NCBI RefSeq assembly: GCF_003610495.1
Contig: NZ_RAPK01000009.1
Span: 310,001 to 374,000 of the forward strand
Direction of reading: 5' to 3'
Length of the DNA stretch: 64,000 nt
Origin: Sinobaca qinghaiensis
GTDB taxonomy: Bacteria; Bacillota; Bacilli; Bacillales; Marinococcaceae
A model generated the notes under the pieces. The model saw only the letters and a list, made by a program, of their open reading frames with translations. It was not told the origin of the DNA and did no database searches. A program made the position numbers and the translations under genes. Positions 11,070 to 23,073 of this stretch are shown piece after piece (position 1 is the first letter of the stretch; each line of letters begins with the position of its first letter).

Positions 11070-12008
11070 TTATATCGTTGGTTCTGTTTCTTTCTGCGCT
11101 TCTTTGTTCTGCTGCTTTTGTATGCTTTTCCATTTCCAGGAGACCCACAGCTGGGCTGCCAGGAATAAAGAAGAATACGTTCCGGCAATAAGTCCGACAA
11201 TCAGGGCAAAGGAGAACGAACGTATCGCCTCTCCGCCGAACACGTAAAGAGAAACTGCTGCAAATACAACAGTAAGAACGGTGCTGATCGACCGGCCCAG
11301 CGTCTGATTTAAACTTTTATCAACAACGGCAGAGAGCTGCTCAAAGGTCGAAACTTCTTCTTTCGCCATATTCTCCCGGATCCGGTCAAACGTAACGATC
11401 GTATCATTGATGGAATAACCGACAATAGTCAATACCGCTGCAATGAAGGGTACGTTTACTTCAAGCTGCAGCGCACTGAATACGACGATAATAAAAAATG
11501 CATCATGGAACAAGGCAACGATAGCCGCAAGCGCATATAAAAACTGAAAGCGAATGGTTACATAAATGATAATACCAACCGCCGCTATAAGAACAGAAAT
11601 CAGGGCATTCATTGCCAGTTCTTCTCCCACCTGCGGAGAAACGGTACTGATATTAGGTTCCTGGCCATAGTTATCAATAAAATATGTCTGTATTTCACTG
11701 ATTTCTCCCTGGTCCAGTGCCCCTATAAAACGGGCATGGGCCATTTGCCCGTTATCCCCGGCAAGCGTAATATCATCCGGTTCGTACCCTTCTCCAATCG
11801 ATGCAAAATCCTCCTGCACCTGCTCTGCGGTCAGCGGTTCATCTCCAGACACTTCCACCCGGGACCCGCTCTCAAAATCAATGCCGAGATTTAAACGGAT
11901 CGTGACAAGCAGGGCAATTCCAACAGCCGCCATCACAAGCGAAATGATAAAAAACTTTTTTCTGTGTTTAACGAATGGAATTTCTTTTCTTCGTTTACTG
12001 CCGAGCAT
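11070..12008 (-). CDS. secF: Protein translocase subunit SecF
   Basis: Membrane component of SecDF, which uses the proton gradient to pull exported proteins across the membrane after SecA/SecYEG. The 312 residues contain an N-terminal helix, the LGIDFESGSRVEV motif at the start of the external domain, and five C-terminal helices with the GYSINDTIVTFDRIRE motif. It overlaps the end of secD by 14 bases, so the two are made as separate polypeptides with coupled translation. B. subtilis has a single fused SecDF. Confidence 0.96.
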   Translation of the reverse strand: MLGSKRRKEIPFVKHRKKFFIISLVMAAVGIALLVTIRLNLGIDFESGSRVEVSGDEPLTAEQVQEDFASIGEGYEPDDITLAGDNGQMAHARFIGALDQGEISEIQTYFIDNYGQEPNISTVSPQVGEELAMNALISVLIAAVGIIIYVTIRFQFLYALAAIVALFHDAFFIIVVFSALQLEVNVPFIAAVLTIVGYSINDTIVTFDRIRENMAKEEVSTFEQLSAVVDKSLNQTLGRSISTVLTVVFAAVSLYVFGGEAIRSFSFALIVGLIAGTYSSLFLAAQLWVSWKWKSIQKQQNKEAQKETEPTI

Positions 12009-13299
12009 CTATGTCACGCTCCTTTATTCCAAACACTCTTGGCTTTTTATTGAAAATCCGGCTTTTCACCCATAACCCGAGTAAAAACCTTGTTAAAAGA
12101 ACGGCGGTTAAAAAGCTCGTTAAAATACTGACAATCAGTACGACAGCAAATCCCTGAACCGAACTGGTGCCATAATAAAAGAGCACGCCGGCAGCAATAA
12201 TCGTTGTGATGTTTGCATCAACGATTGTGGAGAAGGAACGGCTTGTTCCTAATTTAAAAGCACTGATGACAGATCTACCTTCACGCAGTTCTTCTTTAAT
12301 CCGCTCGTAGGTGATGATATTGGCATCTACTGCCATACCTACACCGAGTACTAAAGCTGCCAGTCCGGGCAGAGTAAGAACTCCCTGCATCCAGTTAAAG
12401 ACAACCAGAACGACGTAAATATAGCTTGTAAGAGAAATAATGGATATAACTCCCATAAACCGGTAATAGAAAAGCATAAACGCAAAGATCAGCCCAATTC
12501 CGATAAATCCGGCAAATATGGTCTGGTCCATTGCCTCTTCCCCAAGCGAAGCGCCGACCGCATTGGAATAAATTTCTTCCAGTTCGACCGGAAGCGATCC
12601 GGAATTAAGAATTTCCGCTAAAAACTCCGCTTCTTCGAGTTCAAAATTTCCTTCTATCTGTACGGTATCGGTATAAAGAGGTTCGTTAACGGAAGGCGCC
12701 GATAAAAACTTAGGATCTTCCTTCTGCGATTCTTCCATAAAAGAATCGCCTTCTTCGTAATCGAGCCAAATAACCATCAGGTTCTCCGGTGGAGGATATT
12801 CTTCAATTACCTGCTCTGTTACCCGGCCGAATTCATCGCCGTCCCGGAGACCAACAGAAACCACAGGCTGATTGCCCTGATCAAAATTCACGCTCGCTCC
12901 GCTTTCCTGAAGATCATCTCCGGACAAAAGCACGTTGTCATCTATGTCGCGGAAACTCAGGTCCGCTTCGGTAGCCAGAAGCTCCCGTGCCTGCTGCTGA
13001 TCGTCTATGCCGGCCAGCTGAACCCGGACACGGTTATCTCCTTCGATTGATATATTAGGTTCTGACACCCCCAAAACGTTCACACGCTGATCAAGGGCAC
13101 TAACGGTTGACTGCATCGTTTCTTCAGTCACTTCCCCTTCACCATCAGGGTTGCTGACTTCATATAATATCTCAAAGCCCCCCTGCAGATCGAGGCCGAG
13201 ATTAATGCTTTTGGCGGTATTAAGCGCCGTTTGGGACATCAATCCCCCAATAGCAAGAACGATGAGAAAAAAGATAACAATTCTCGATTTTTTTATCAT
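11995..13299 (-). CDS. secD: Protein translocase subunit SecD
   Basis: Partner of SecF with a large external domain. The first helix (about residues 7-27) is followed by LGLDLQGGFEILYEV, the conserved D1 motif, and the C-terminal half has the LGVGMAVDANIITYERIKEE signature of RND-like SecD. I take the ATG giving MIKKSRIV (434 aa), which has AGAGAGGAT about 10 bases upstream. The ATG four codons earlier sits directly against that site, and the longer frame runs into the comN terminator. Confidence 0.96.
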   Translation of the reverse strand: MIKKSRIVIFFLIVLAIGGLMSQTALNTAKSINLGLDLQGGFEILYEVSNPDGEGEVTEETMQSTVSALDQRVNVLGVSEPNISIEGDNRVRVQLAGIDDQQQARELLATEADLSFRDIDDNVLLSGDDLQESGASVNFDQGNQPVVSVGLRDGDEFGRVTEQVIEEYPPPENLMVIWLDYEEGDSFMEESQKEDPKFLSAPSVNEPLYTDTVQIEGNFELEEAEFLAEILNSGSLPVELEEIYSNAVGASLGEEAMDQTIFAGFIGIGLIFAFMLFYYRFMGVISIISLTSYIYVVLVVFNWMQGVLTLPGLAALVLGVGMAVDANIITYERIKEELREGRSVISAFKLGTSRSFSTIVDANITTIIAAGVLFYYGTSSVQGFAVVLIVSILTSFLTAVLLTRFLLGLWVKSRIFNKKPRVFGIKERDIDARQ

Positions 13300-13345
13300 G
13301 CTTCGGTACATCCTCTCTATACGCTGGCTCATCATTGCTTTTTTC

Positions 13346-13376
13346 ATGAAAAAACTTGGCAGTGCTGCCAAGTTTG
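13346..13376 (-). terminator. Terminator between comN and secD
   Basis: Near-perfect palindrome AAACTTGGCAG/CTGCCAAGTTT followed on the minus strand by TTT, about 90 bases past the comN stop. Confidence 0.75.
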
Positions 13377-13465
13377 CTGTTACGGGCCTTTTTATACACA
13401 GAACAAGCTAATTATACGGATGCATCTAAATCAATGTCAAATCACTTTTTTCTGCACGGCTGTCC

Positions 13466-13789
13466 CTATCCTTCCGAACGGGCACTTCGGGTGTTTTCGA
13501 TATCTTCCAAAATAGAGGCGAGCTGATTGCCGCTGCGGCTTTTTGCTTCAAGGTCAATATAAGAATTAATCGTAAGACGGTTCATGTAGTCACTCATTTT
13601 CAGATGAAGAATATCCTGTACTACTTTATGTAAGTGCACTCTTTTTTTCCAGGTCCGCTCGTTCTCCAGTAAATACTCCCATATTGTTTCTTCTGTAACG
13701 TTAATATAGCCAAGCATATGAAATTCCTCTTTTTTACTCTGCAGGGCCGGCTGAACCACATCTTTCCAATTGCTGACTGAATATAGCAT
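13466..13789 (-). CDS. comN: ComN-family post-transcriptional regulator
   Basis: 107-residue cytoplasmic protein of the Bacillus ComN family, known in B. subtilis to influence competence-gene (comE) mRNA at a post-transcriptional level and to interact with DivIVA. Shared features are the compact N-terminal helical region and the LHLKMSDYMNRLTINSYIDLE segment. The location between yajC and secD agrees with the conserved Bacillus neighbourhood. AAGGAGCGG precedes the ATG. The C-terminal tail is short and charged. The family call is good; the exact role here is inferred. Confidence 0.78.
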   Translation of the reverse strand: MLYSVSNWKDVVQPALQSKKEEFHMLGYINVTEETIWEYLLENERTWKKRVHLHKVVQDILHLKMSDYMNRLTINSYIDLEAKSRSGNQLASILEDIENTRSARSEG

Positions 13790-13860
13790 ACTTCCGCTCC
13801 TTCACCTGTTTTGCTCTTCTCTTTACCTAACCTCTTCTTTATTCTAGCAGGGGAGAGCAC

Positions 13861-13914
13861 AAAGAAAAAGCTGTCTCTCCAAAATTAATAAAATGGAGAA
13901 ACAGCATTTTTTTT
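13861..13914 (-). terminator. Terminator after yajC
   Basis: Inverted repeat GCTGT(T)TCTCCA/TGGAGAGACAGC with T-rich flanks on both sides, 13 bases past the yajC stop. Confidence 0.8.
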
Positions 13915-13926
13915 AATGGAAGTACA

Positions 13927-14181
13927 TTAATCTTCGTTTACTACCTCTTTAACCGCGCTGCGGTCAAAAGTCAGCTTATTGCTTCCATCTACGATAATAA
14001 CTAATTTGTTTTCATCTATCGCATCAATTGTGCCGTGAAGGCCTCCAATTGTGACGATACGATCTCCTTTTTGGAGATTAGAGTGCATCTGCGTGATTTG
14101 TTTCTGCTTTTTCTGCTGTGGACGAATAAGCAGAAAATAAAAAATAGCAAACATTAGCACAAGCATAATTATTGCTTCCAT
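13927..14181 (-). CDS. yajC: Sec translocon accessory subunit YajC
   Basis: 84-residue single-span membrane protein. The N-terminal helix (about residues 3-20) is followed by the family signature LLIRPQQKKQKQ and the GDRIVTIGGLHGTI cytoplasmic domain. YajC associates with SecDF; here it is separated from secDF only by comN, and follows tgt on the same strand. AAGGGAGGGAC precedes the ATG. Confidence 0.95.
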   Translation of the reverse strand: MEAIIMLVLMFAIFYFLLIRPQQKKQKQITQMHSNLQKGDRIVTIGGLHGTIDAIDENKLVIIVDGSNKLTFDRSAVKEVVNED

Positions 14182-14213
14182 GATTTGTCCCTCCCTTCGC
14201 TGATTAAAAAAAC

Positions 14214-16393
<2,180 letters not shown>

Positions 16394-16422
16394 TTCCAGT
16401 ATTCCTTTCTATGCATGCCATT

Positions 16423-16641
16423 TTAACGAAAACGGCCTATCACAAATAAGATCAAAGATAACACGATACTTATAATGATGGAAGTAGCGAGTGGAAAATA
16501 AAAAGAAGTATTTTCTCCTTTAAAGAAAAAATCCCCCGGCAGCCGGCCTAATGATATATAACGTCCGCCTACCTGCCAGATCAATCCAAATAGGATAAGT
16601 GCCGCTCCGAGACCAATCAGCAGTTTTGGGATATCATTCAC
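16423..16641 (-). CDS. DUF2905 family membrane protein
   Basis: 72-residue protein with two hydrophobic helices (about residues 8-26 and 46-68) separated by [20 protein letters not shown], the signature of DUF2905. The function is unknown across the family. The start overlaps the ruvB stop by 4 bases, so it is translationally coupled to ruvB. Confidence 0.88.
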   Translation of the reverse strand: MNDIPKLLIGLGAALILFGLIWQVGGRYISLGRLPGDFFFKGENTSFYFPLATSIIISIVLSLILFVIGRFR

Positions 16642-17639
16642 TGTTCCGGCACCTCCAGCTGAAAGTGCTCATATACTCTGGCGCTGACCATCCGCCCTCT
16701 CGGACTCCGTATTAAAAACCCAATCTGGAGCAGATACGGTTCATATACGTCTTCCAGCGTGTGGGATTCTTCCCCAATAGACGCTGCCACAGCTTCGACT
16801 CCCACCGGTCCGCCGGCAAAAGTTTCTATAATGCTCTTAAGGAGCTTATGGTCAATGTGGTCCAGTCCCAGCTTATCGACCTGAAGCTTTTCCAGCGCAT
16901 TTCTTGCTATGCTTTCTGTTACGAGGCCGTCTCCCTGCACCATCGCAAAATCACGGACGCGGCGCAGAAGCCTGTTGGCAATACGCGGGGTTCCCCTTGA
17001 ACGTCTTGCCATTTCATAAGAAGCTTCTTCGGTAATGTCGAGTTGGAATAAATCCGCGCTGCGGGCAACAATTTTAGCGAGCTCCTCCGGCTGGTAATAT
17101 TCCAGACGGGCGTGAACCCCAAATCTATCCCGCAGAGGAGCTGTAAGCATGCCCGCTCTTGTTGTTGCTCCTATGAGGGTAAAAGGCGGAAGATCAAGCC
17201 TCACGGAACGGGCCGTCGCGTCTTTTCCAATCATAATATCAATACAGAAATCTTCCATTGCCGGGTACAGTACCTCTTCAATCGTGCGCGGAAGACGATG
17301 TATTTCATCAATAAACAAAACATCTCCCGGCTCCAGCGCGGTAAGAACCGCTGCCAGATCGCCGGGCTTTTCAATTGCGGGACCGGACGTTGTTTTGATG
17401 TTTACGCCCATTTCGTTTGCAATAATCATCGCAAGCGTCGTTTTACCAAGACCGGGCGGACCATATAACAGCACATGGTCCAGGCATTCTTCCCTCATCT
17501 TGGCGGCTTCTATAAAAATACTTAAATTATCTTTTACTTTGTGCTGTCCAATGTATTCTGAAAACTGCAGAGGACGAAGACCGCTTTCCATCGACTGATC
17601 ATCGTTGGTTGCTTCCTGCGATACGATACGGTCATCCAT
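16638..17639 (-). CDS. ruvB: Holliday junction DNA helicase RuvB
   Basis: AAA+ motor of the RuvAB branch-migration complex. Walker A ([11 protein letters not shown]), Walker B (DEIHR) and sensor-1 (IGATTRAG) are present, with the C-terminal winged-helix DNA-binding domain ending in the FLIRSPRGR motif. The 333-residue length is normal. It follows ruvA after a 37-base gap. Confidence 0.98.
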   Translation of the reverse strand: MDDRIVSQEATNDDQSMESGLRPLQFSEYIGQHKVKDNLSIFIEAAKMREECLDHVLLYGPPGLGKTTLAMIIANEMGVNIKTTSGPAIEKPGDLAAVLTALEPGDVLFIDEIHRLPRTIEEVLYPAMEDFCIDIMIGKDATARSVRLDLPPFTLIGATTRAGMLTAPLRDRFGVHARLEYYQPEELAKIVARSADLFQLDITEEASYEMARRSRGTPRIANRLLRRVRDFAMVQGDGLVTESIARNALEKLQVDKLGLDHIDHKLLKSIIETFAGGPVGVEAVAASIGEESHTLEDVYEPYLLQIGFLIRSPRGRMVSARVYEHFQLEVPEQ

Positions 17640-17676
17640 TACTGCTCACCACCATTTTTATTCATTCGTCTCTCCT

Positions 17677-18270
17677 TTATGAGAGCATCCACTGCAGGGC
17701 TTTCCTGACGTACTCATCTGCGCTCATCTGTTCCTTGGCAAGCTTTGGCTTCACTTTTTGTATTTCTTTTTCTACATAGCCCAGTGCTCTCAATGCTTCT
17801 AATGCTTCTTCAAGCGGCTGGTCGAATAGGGGGCCGGATGCATTCGACGAAGCCAGGTAGCCTTCTTCTCCTACAATATCCTGAAGCTTTCCCTTTAGGT
17901 CGAGAATCATCTGTCTTGCTGTCTTTTTTCCAACGCCGGGAAATTTCACTAAAAATGCCTCATTCTCATTTTCAATTGCTTCTACTACCTGAAGCGGGGC
18001 CCCGGCTGCGAGAATCGCAAGCGCACCCTTCGGACCGATGCCGCTCACCTGAAGCAGCCGTTCAAACAGCTCGCGCTCTTTTCTTGATTTAAATCCGTAA
18101 AGTCTTAGTATATCTTCTCTTACATACTGGTAGGTATACACCGTATTTTCTTCATTCAGCTGGAACACAAAAGGATTGGCGCAGTAGATCAAGTATCCAA
18201 TGCCCCCGACCTCTACTGTAATCGTGTCTCCTTCAGCCCGTACCACTCTGCCTGCTACATATTCTATCAA
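17677..18270 (-). CDS. ruvA: Holliday junction DNA helicase subunit RuvA
   Basis: Tetrameric junction-binding partner of RuvB. The 197 residues show an N-terminal OB-fold (MIEYVAGRVV...), the helix-hairpin-helix region with VSGIGPKGALAIL and FPGVGKKTARQMI, and a C-terminal RuvB-binding domain (EALEALRALGYVEKE). The order ruvA-ruvB is conserved. Confidence 0.97.
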   Translation of the reverse strand: MIEYVAGRVVRAEGDTITVEVGGIGYLIYCANPFVFQLNEENTVYTYQYVREDILRLYGFKSRKERELFERLLQVSGIGPKGALAILAAGAPLQVVEAIENENEAFLVKFPGVGKKTARQMILDLKGKLQDIVGEEGYLASSNASGPLFDQPLEEALEALRALGYVEKEIQKVKPKLAKEQMSADEYVRKALQWMLS

Positions 18271-18339
18271 TCAAGACACCCTTCCCCATCCTGCGAACAT
18301 ACTTTCCCTAATCCTATCAAAAAAGCCGGCGTTTGGGTA

Positions 18340-19086
18340 TTACTGATTTATTTGTTCCTGCATTTCATTCCAGTCATAATTGTGATGAACGTCCTGGACA
18401 TCATCGTTTTCCTCCAGCACATCAATCAGCTTTATCATCGCTTCGGCGTTTTCCTCATTGAGCTCTACTGTGGTTTCAGGCTCCATCAGCACTTCCGCTT
18501 TTTCTACTTTATATCCTTTTTCTTCAAGCTCCGCTTTCACCTGCTCCAGCTCTTTAACCGGCACGGTTACTGTGAATACTTCTTCATCCTGCCAGACATC
18601 ATCCGCGCCGGCCTCAATAGCATCAAGCATAGCGGTTTCCTCTTCTACACCTTCACTGGAAAGAAAAATATAACCGTTTTTGTGAAACATAAAAGCAACA
18701 CAGCCGCTTTCTCCCATATTGCCGCCGTTTTTATTAAAGGCATGACGGATCTCGGCTACGGATCGGTTTTTGTTATCTGTAAGCACCTCGACCATGACTG
18801 CCGCGCCTCCCGGGCCGTACCCTTCGTACGTAATTTCTTCATACTGGATGCCGCTGGTATCACCGGATGCTTTCTTAATCGTCCGTTCTACATTATCTCC
18901 GGGAATATTTTCTGCTTTTGCTTTGGCAATGGCAGCCCGAAGCCGCAGGTTTGTTGAAGGATCATCTCCTGCTTCCCGCACTGCAGCAAAAATTTCCTTG
19001 GAAAGCTTCGTAAAAATCTTTGCCCGCTTTGCATCCTGTCTTTCTTTTCTATGCTTAATATTATTCCATTTTGAATGCCCTGCCAT
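18340..19086 (-). CDS. YebC/PmpR family DNA-binding/translation regulator
   Basis: YebC/TACO1-family protein (YrbC in B. subtilis). Relatives have been described as transcription factors and, more recently, as helping ribosomes translate difficult proline stretches. The start is the ATG giving MAGHSKWNNIKHRK, the family N-terminus, with AGGAGAG upstream; 248 aa. The motif GPGGAAVMVEVLTDNKNR is diagnostic. It is divergent from niaR. In B. subtilis the interval between ruvA and this gene carries bofC and others, which are absent here. Confidence 0.93.
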   Translation of the reverse strand: MAGHSKWNNIKHRKERQDAKRAKIFTKLSKEIFAAVREAGDDPSTNLRLRAAIAKAKAENIPGDNVERTIKKASGDTSGIQYEEITYEGYGPGGAAVMVEVLTDNKNRSVAEIRHAFNKNGGNMGESGCVAFMFHKNGYIFLSSEGVEEETAMLDAIEAGADDVWQDEEVFTVTVPVKELEQVKAELEEKGYKVEKAEVLMEPETTVELNEENAEAMIKLIDVLEENDDVQDVHHNYDWNEMQEQINQ

Positions 19087-19184
19087 AACAGATCTCTCCT
19101 CTATTTTATCTTGATAAATAGCTGTTTTTCCTTTAAAGTCAATTACACGAGGTACCGTAAATAAGCACACTAGGAGCATATACT

Positions 19185-19724
19185 ATGAATAACCCGGATA
19201 AAATGCTCGGCGAAGCACGCCGTAACCAAATACTCAAGTGGCTTGAGGAAGCATCCTCTCCCTTAACAGGAAGTGAATTAGCCAGACGAACAAAAGTCAG
19301 CCGGCAGGTTATTGTACAGGATGTTTCCCTTTTAAAAGCAAAAGGACAGCCTATTCTGGCAACAGCCCAGGGCTATATTCTTGTAGCTGCCCAGGCGCCG
19401 TCCATGGTTCAACGAAAAATAGCCTGCTATCATCTCTCTGATATAGAAACGACGCAGAAAGAGCTTCAGATTGTAGTGGATTATGGAGCGGTAGTTGTGG
19501 ATGTTTCGGTAGACCACCCTATTTACGGCGACCTTACCGCCTCCTTATTAATAAAAAATCGTTACGATATCAGTCAGTTTATCAAAAAAATATCCAGCAC
19601 AAACGCTGCGCTGCTCTCCGAGCTGACCGGCGGCACGCATATGCATACTATTGAAGCCGCTTCCGAACAAATTTTGGATAACGTATGTGATGCATTGGAA
19701 AAAGAAGGATTCCTTCTTTCCTAA
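19185..19724 (+). CDS. niaR: NiaR-type NAD-biosynthesis transcription repressor (HTH + 3H domain)
   Basis: 179 residues: an N-terminal winged helix (LTGSELARRTKVSRQVIVQDVSLL) and a C-terminal 3H domain whose metal-binding histidines are visible (VDVSVDHPIYGDL, TGGTHMHTIE). In Firmicutes this protein senses niacin and represses NAD synthesis and niacin uptake genes. The neighbouring nad genes seen in B. subtilis are absent, so its targets lie elsewhere. Divergent from the YebC-family gene, convergent with pheA. Confidence 0.92.
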   Translation: MNNPDKMLGEARRNQILKWLEEASSPLTGSELARRTKVSRQVIVQDVSLLKAKGQPILATAQGYILVAAQAPSMVQRKIACYHLSDIETTQKELQIVVDYGAVVVDVSVDHPIYGDLTASLLIKNRYDISQFIKKISSTNAALLSELTGGTHMHTIEAASEQILDNVCDALEKEGFLLS

Positions 19725-19739
19725 TGCCTGTCTTCTTGA

Positions 19740-19777
19740 AGAAAAGCCGATTCCTTATTTAGGAATTGGCTTTTTTT
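19740..19777. terminator. Bidirectional terminator between niaR and pheA
   Basis: Stem AAAGCCGATTCCT/AGGAATTGGCTTT with a five-base loop and T-run; it serves both convergent genes. Confidence 0.85.
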
Positions 19778-20654
19778 CTGTGCTTTCTATTTCTTCAACG
19801 GAGAATAGACAGGGATAGCTCCCTAATATACGTACTCCACAGCCAAGGGCTTCCAGTTCTGCTACTGCACCGGGAAGCAGCACATCATCCATCAGCTGAT
19901 CCACGTCAATCACAAAAAAGTAGTTTCCGATTCCTGTTTTCATCGGCCTTGATTCAATCTTCGTCAAGTTCAGCTTTCTCCAGGCAAATGCAGACAGGAC
20001 CTGATGCAGGGCACCGGAAAAGTCGGAAGGAAGAGTAACCATTAATGTGGTTTTATCTCCCGTCCGGCTGGCAGCCGGCTGTAATTCCATTGAAGCTTCC
20101 TGTGCAAGCACGACAAATCTCGTATGATTATTTTCGTAGTCATGTACATTTTCATTAACAATCGTCAATCCATACTGTTCGGCCGCTAATACATTAGCCA
20201 CAGCCGCTGCGTTCATGGATGGATCATCATGCAGCTTTTCGGCAGCAGCGGACGTAGAGTTTGTATAATGCAGGCTGGCACCGGGCAGTATATCCGTCAG
20301 AAAATCATGGCATTGGGCAATCGCATGAGGGTGCGAATACACATCCTCAATTTCCCTCCACTGCTCAGCGCGGGAAGGATGCACCATTAAATGCTGTTCA
20401 ATCGGAACGGTTACTTCCCCGATGATAGGAAGGTTGTGTTTGTGAATTAAATAGTCCAGCGTCATGTTTACTGATCCCTCAATCGTATTCTCAAGAGGAA
20501 TAACCGCCCGGTCTATATCTTCGGCAGCTAAGGCGTCCATGCAGGCCGGAATCGTCTCAAATGGAACAAGTTCTTCACCTGCGAATATAGAAACTGCCGC
20601 CATTTCAGTAAACGTCCCCTTCGGGCCGAGATATCCTATCTTATTCATAACCAT
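19755..20654 (-). CDS. pheA: Prephenate dehydratase
   Basis: Converts prephenate to phenylpyruvate in phenylalanine synthesis. The catalytic domain carries the conserved NHTRFVVL motif (TRF) and a C-terminal ACT domain shows the ESRPMKTG phenylalanine-sensing motif, so feedback inhibition is expected. 299 aa; an ATG two codons downstream (MNKIGYLG) is an alternative start. It lies downstream of pheB, as in B. subtilis. Confidence 0.96.
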   Translation of the reverse strand: MVMNKIGYLGPKGTFTEMAAVSIFAGEELVPFETIPACMDALAAEDIDRAVIPLENTIEGSVNMTLDYLIHKHNLPIIGEVTVPIEQHLMVHPSRAEQWREIEDVYSHPHAIAQCHDFLTDILPGASLHYTNSTSAAAEKLHDDPSMNAAAVANVLAAEQYGLTIVNENVHDYENNHTRFVVLAQEASMELQPAASRTGDKTTLMVTLPSDFSGALHQVLSAFAWRKLNLTKIESRPMKTGIGNYFFVIDVDQLMDDVLLPGAVAELEALGCGVRILGSYPCLFSVEEIESTEKKPIPK

Positions 20655-20678
20655 CGTTCCTTCCCTGTTTCAATAAAT

Positions 20679-21131
20679 TTACAATGACCCTGATCCGACT
20701 ACTTCTGCTTTCTCTACAGCAGGCATTGCCTGAATTCTGCGCACAAGCTCTCTAATTTCCATATTCAAAGCAGACGTATCTACTGTGAGCGTTACGTTGG
20801 CTCTTCCCTGAAGAGGAATGCTTTGGTTGATTGTTAATACGTTGGCATTCGCTCTCGCCATTAGTGCCAGCAGCTCGGATAATGAGCCTGACTTATCCAC
20901 AAGCTGAATAGATAATGTAATAATCTGCTCTTGTATCATTTGGTGAAAAGGAAAGACTGCATCTTTGTATTTATAAAAAGCACTCCGGCTTAAGTTGACT
21001 TCAGCTGCTGCATCTGCCACTCTGGCTACTTTCCCGCTTTCGAGGATAGCTTTTGCAGCCAGTGTTTTCTGCATTGCTTCTGTCAGCAGATCCTGGCGCA
21101 CTAAATAAAATTGGTCCATTTTCTCTGCCAA
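20679..21131 (-). CDS. pheB: ACT domain-containing protein PheB
   Basis: 150-residue protein: an N-terminal helix-turn-helix-like segment (VARVADAAAEVNLSRSAFYKY) and a C-terminal ACT domain (IPLQGRANVTLTVDTS). Matches the Bacillus PheB family encoded between pheA and obg. Its role is not firmly established; the architecture suggests an amino-acid-responsive regulator. The start appears to be TTG with GGCGGTG upstream; an ATG four codons later is an alternative. Confidence 0.9.
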   Translation of the reverse strand: MAEKMDQFYLVRQDLLTEAMQKTLAAKAILESGKVARVADAAAEVNLSRSAFYKYKDAVFPFHQMIQEQIITLSIQLVDKSGSLSELLALMARANANVLTINQSIPLQGRANVTLTVDTSALNMEIRELVRRIQAMPAVEKAEVVGSGSL

Positions 21132-21240
21132 TATGTTTCACCGCCATTAACCATGGTCGATACCATCATTTTCATACTAATTATACATTATAAAGACTTG
21201 CACGCTGTTTTACAACAAGCGGGCAAGCCCAGGGTCTTCT

Positions 21241-22530
21241 CTAGCCTTCCATGAATTCAAATTCAAAATCAAGAAGTTTTACTATATCGCCGTGCTTTGC
21301 TCCTTTTTCCCGGAGCGCACTGTCTATTCCCATGTGTCTCATCTGACGGGAGAATTTTTTAATGGATTCATCGCGCATCATGTCGGTCATTTTGAAGCGG
21401 CGCTCAATTTCTTTTCCTGAAATGATAAACGTACCGTCTTCATCAATCGTAATTTCGAAAGCCTGTTTTTCCTTATCAAAGGAGTAAAGGACACGCTGTT
21501 CTTTATCCACATGATCTTCGTAAAGAGGAAACTCAGGGGTCGTGTCGATCAATTCCGCCACCGTGCGCAGCAGATTCGTTAACCCACTTTTTGTCAGGGC
21601 CGATACTGGAAATACCTGCAGGTCTTTCGGTGCTTTTTCCAGAAAAGCATCCAGTCTTTCCTGGGCTTCCGGCATATCCATTTTGTTAGCCACTACGACC
21701 TGCGGGCGTTCCAGCAGACGCATATTATATTGTTTAAGCTCTTCATTAATTTTTAAATAATCATCATATGGGTCTCTGTCCTCTATACCGGACATATCCA
21801 GAACGTGCACAATGACACGTGTTCTTTCGATATGGCGGAGGAACTGGTGTCCAAGTCCCACGCCTTCGTGGGCGCCTTCAATTAAACCGGGAAGATCAGC
21901 CATAACAAAGCTGACGCCTTCTTTTACATTCACCACACCAAGGTTTGGTTTTAACGTAGTAAAGGGATAATCAGCGATTTTGGGACGTGCCGAAGAAACC
22001 ACGCTTAGTATAGTTGATTTTCCTACACTTGGAAATCCTACGAGACCAACATCAGCCAGAACCTTCAGCTCAAGCGTTACGTTCCGGTCGCCTGCCGGCT
22101 CCCCTTTTTCACTAAGTTCCGGAGCAGGGTTGGAAGGAGACGCGAATCTTGAGTTCCCTCGTCCTCCGCGTCCGCCTTTTATAATAACCGCGCGCTGTCC
22201 ATGTTCTACCAGGTCGGCCAGCGCCTGGCCCGTCTCATCGTCGGTTACAATCGTACCGGGCGGAACTTTAATAATTAAATCGTCAGCCCCTCTGCCATGC
22301 TGGTTTTTAGGGCGTCCATGTTCACCCGGCTTGGCTTTGAAGTGCTTTTTATAACGGAAATCCATTAACGTACGAAGGCCTTCATCTACTTCAAATACAA
22401 CGTCGGCACCTCTTCCGCCGTCGCCTCCGGCCGGGCCGCCGTCTGGTACATATTTTTCGCGCCGGAATGCTACCATACCATCGCCGCCGTCTCCGGCTTT
22501 CAGGTAGACTTTTACTCTATCTACAAACAC
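21241..22530 (-). CDS. obg: GTPase Obg
   Basis: Essential ribosome-associated GTPase linked to 50S assembly, stress and sporulation. Domains: glycine-rich Obg fold (residues 1-158), G domain with G1 [10 protein letters not shown]3 [12 protein letters not shown] and G4 NKMD, and a C-terminal OCT domain. I place the start at a GTG giving [11 protein letters not shown] (429 aa, as in B. subtilis), because AAGGAG is eight bases before it; the GTG three codons earlier touches that site. It directly follows spo0B. Confidence 0.96.
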   Translation of the reverse strand: MFVDRVKVYLKAGDGGDGMVAFRREKYVPDGGPAGGDGGRGADVVFEVDEGLRTLMDFRYKKHFKAKPGEHGRPKNQHGRGADDLIIKVPPGTIVTDDETGQALADLVEHGQRAVIIKGGRGGRGNSRFASPSNPAPELSEKGEPAGDRNVTLELKVLADVGLVGFPSVGKSTILSVVSSARPKIADYPFTTLKPNLGVVNVKEGVSFVMADLPGLIEGAHEGVGLGHQFLRHIERTRVIVHVLDMSGIEDRDPYDDYLKINEELKQYNMRLLERPQVVVANKMDMPEAQERLDAFLEKAPKDLQVFPVSALTKSGLTNLLRTVAELIDTTPEFPLYEDHVDKEQRVLYSFDKEKQAFEITIDEDGTFIISGKEIERRFKMTDMMRDESIKKFSRQMRHMGIDSALREKGAKHGDIVKLLDFEFEFMEG

Positions 22531-22542
22531 ATGCTTCACTCC

Positions 22543-23073
22543 TTATTTTTTATTCAGTACAAATACCAGTTCCTGCTCGTTTGCTACGATATTCTCCACG
22601 TAGCAGCTCGAGGAAACTTTCCACTCAGCCAGCCACTCCTGCATGTTTTTCATATCCTGAATACCGCCCTGGAAATCAAACTCAATATAGGGGGTTTCCT
22701 GAAGATGAAAGCTCACGAGAAGATTCGGGTCTGTCATGCTGTCGGACTGCTCAGTAAGCTTTTCAAAAAATTGGTCAAAAAATTTCAGCCAGCACATTTC
22801 ATGCCGGGCACAATCTATTGGTTTTCCGATCATTTCAATATCTAAATGAAATTTCTGCCACTGCCAATTGAAGGTAATCAATTTATAAGCAAGGTCCGGC
22901 GTATTTAAGTCGGACAGCTTTGCTTCGTGCTCAGCGCGTCTTGTTACTTCATTGAGAATGTCATAGACACGATCTTTTCGGTCCAGCTGAAGATTGCCTT
23001 TGATGACCTGCACTACATTCATCCAGTCATGCCTGGAATGCCGTAGAATATTCAATTTATCTTTTTCCTGCAA
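22543..23073 (-). CDS. spo0B: Sporulation initiation phosphotransferase B
   Basis: Phosphorelay protein that moves phosphate from Spo0F to Spo0A. The N-terminal helix has LNILRHSRHDWMNVVQVIKG; His15 in RHDWMN corresponds to the phosphorylated histidine. The remaining 130 residues form a degenerate ATPase-like domain. At 176 aa it is somewhat shorter than the B. subtilis protein. It is followed 12 bases later by obg. The ribosomal genes that usually sit upstream are missing. Confidence 0.9.
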   Translation of the reverse strand: MQEKDKLNILRHSRHDWMNVVQVIKGNLQLDRKDRVYDILNEVTRRAEHEAKLSDLNTPDLAYKLITFNWQWQKFHLDIEMIGKPIDCARHEMCWLKFFDQFFEKLTEQSDSMTDPNLLVSFHLQETPYIEFDFQGGIQDMKNMQEWLAEWKVSSSCYVENIVANEQELVFVLNKK

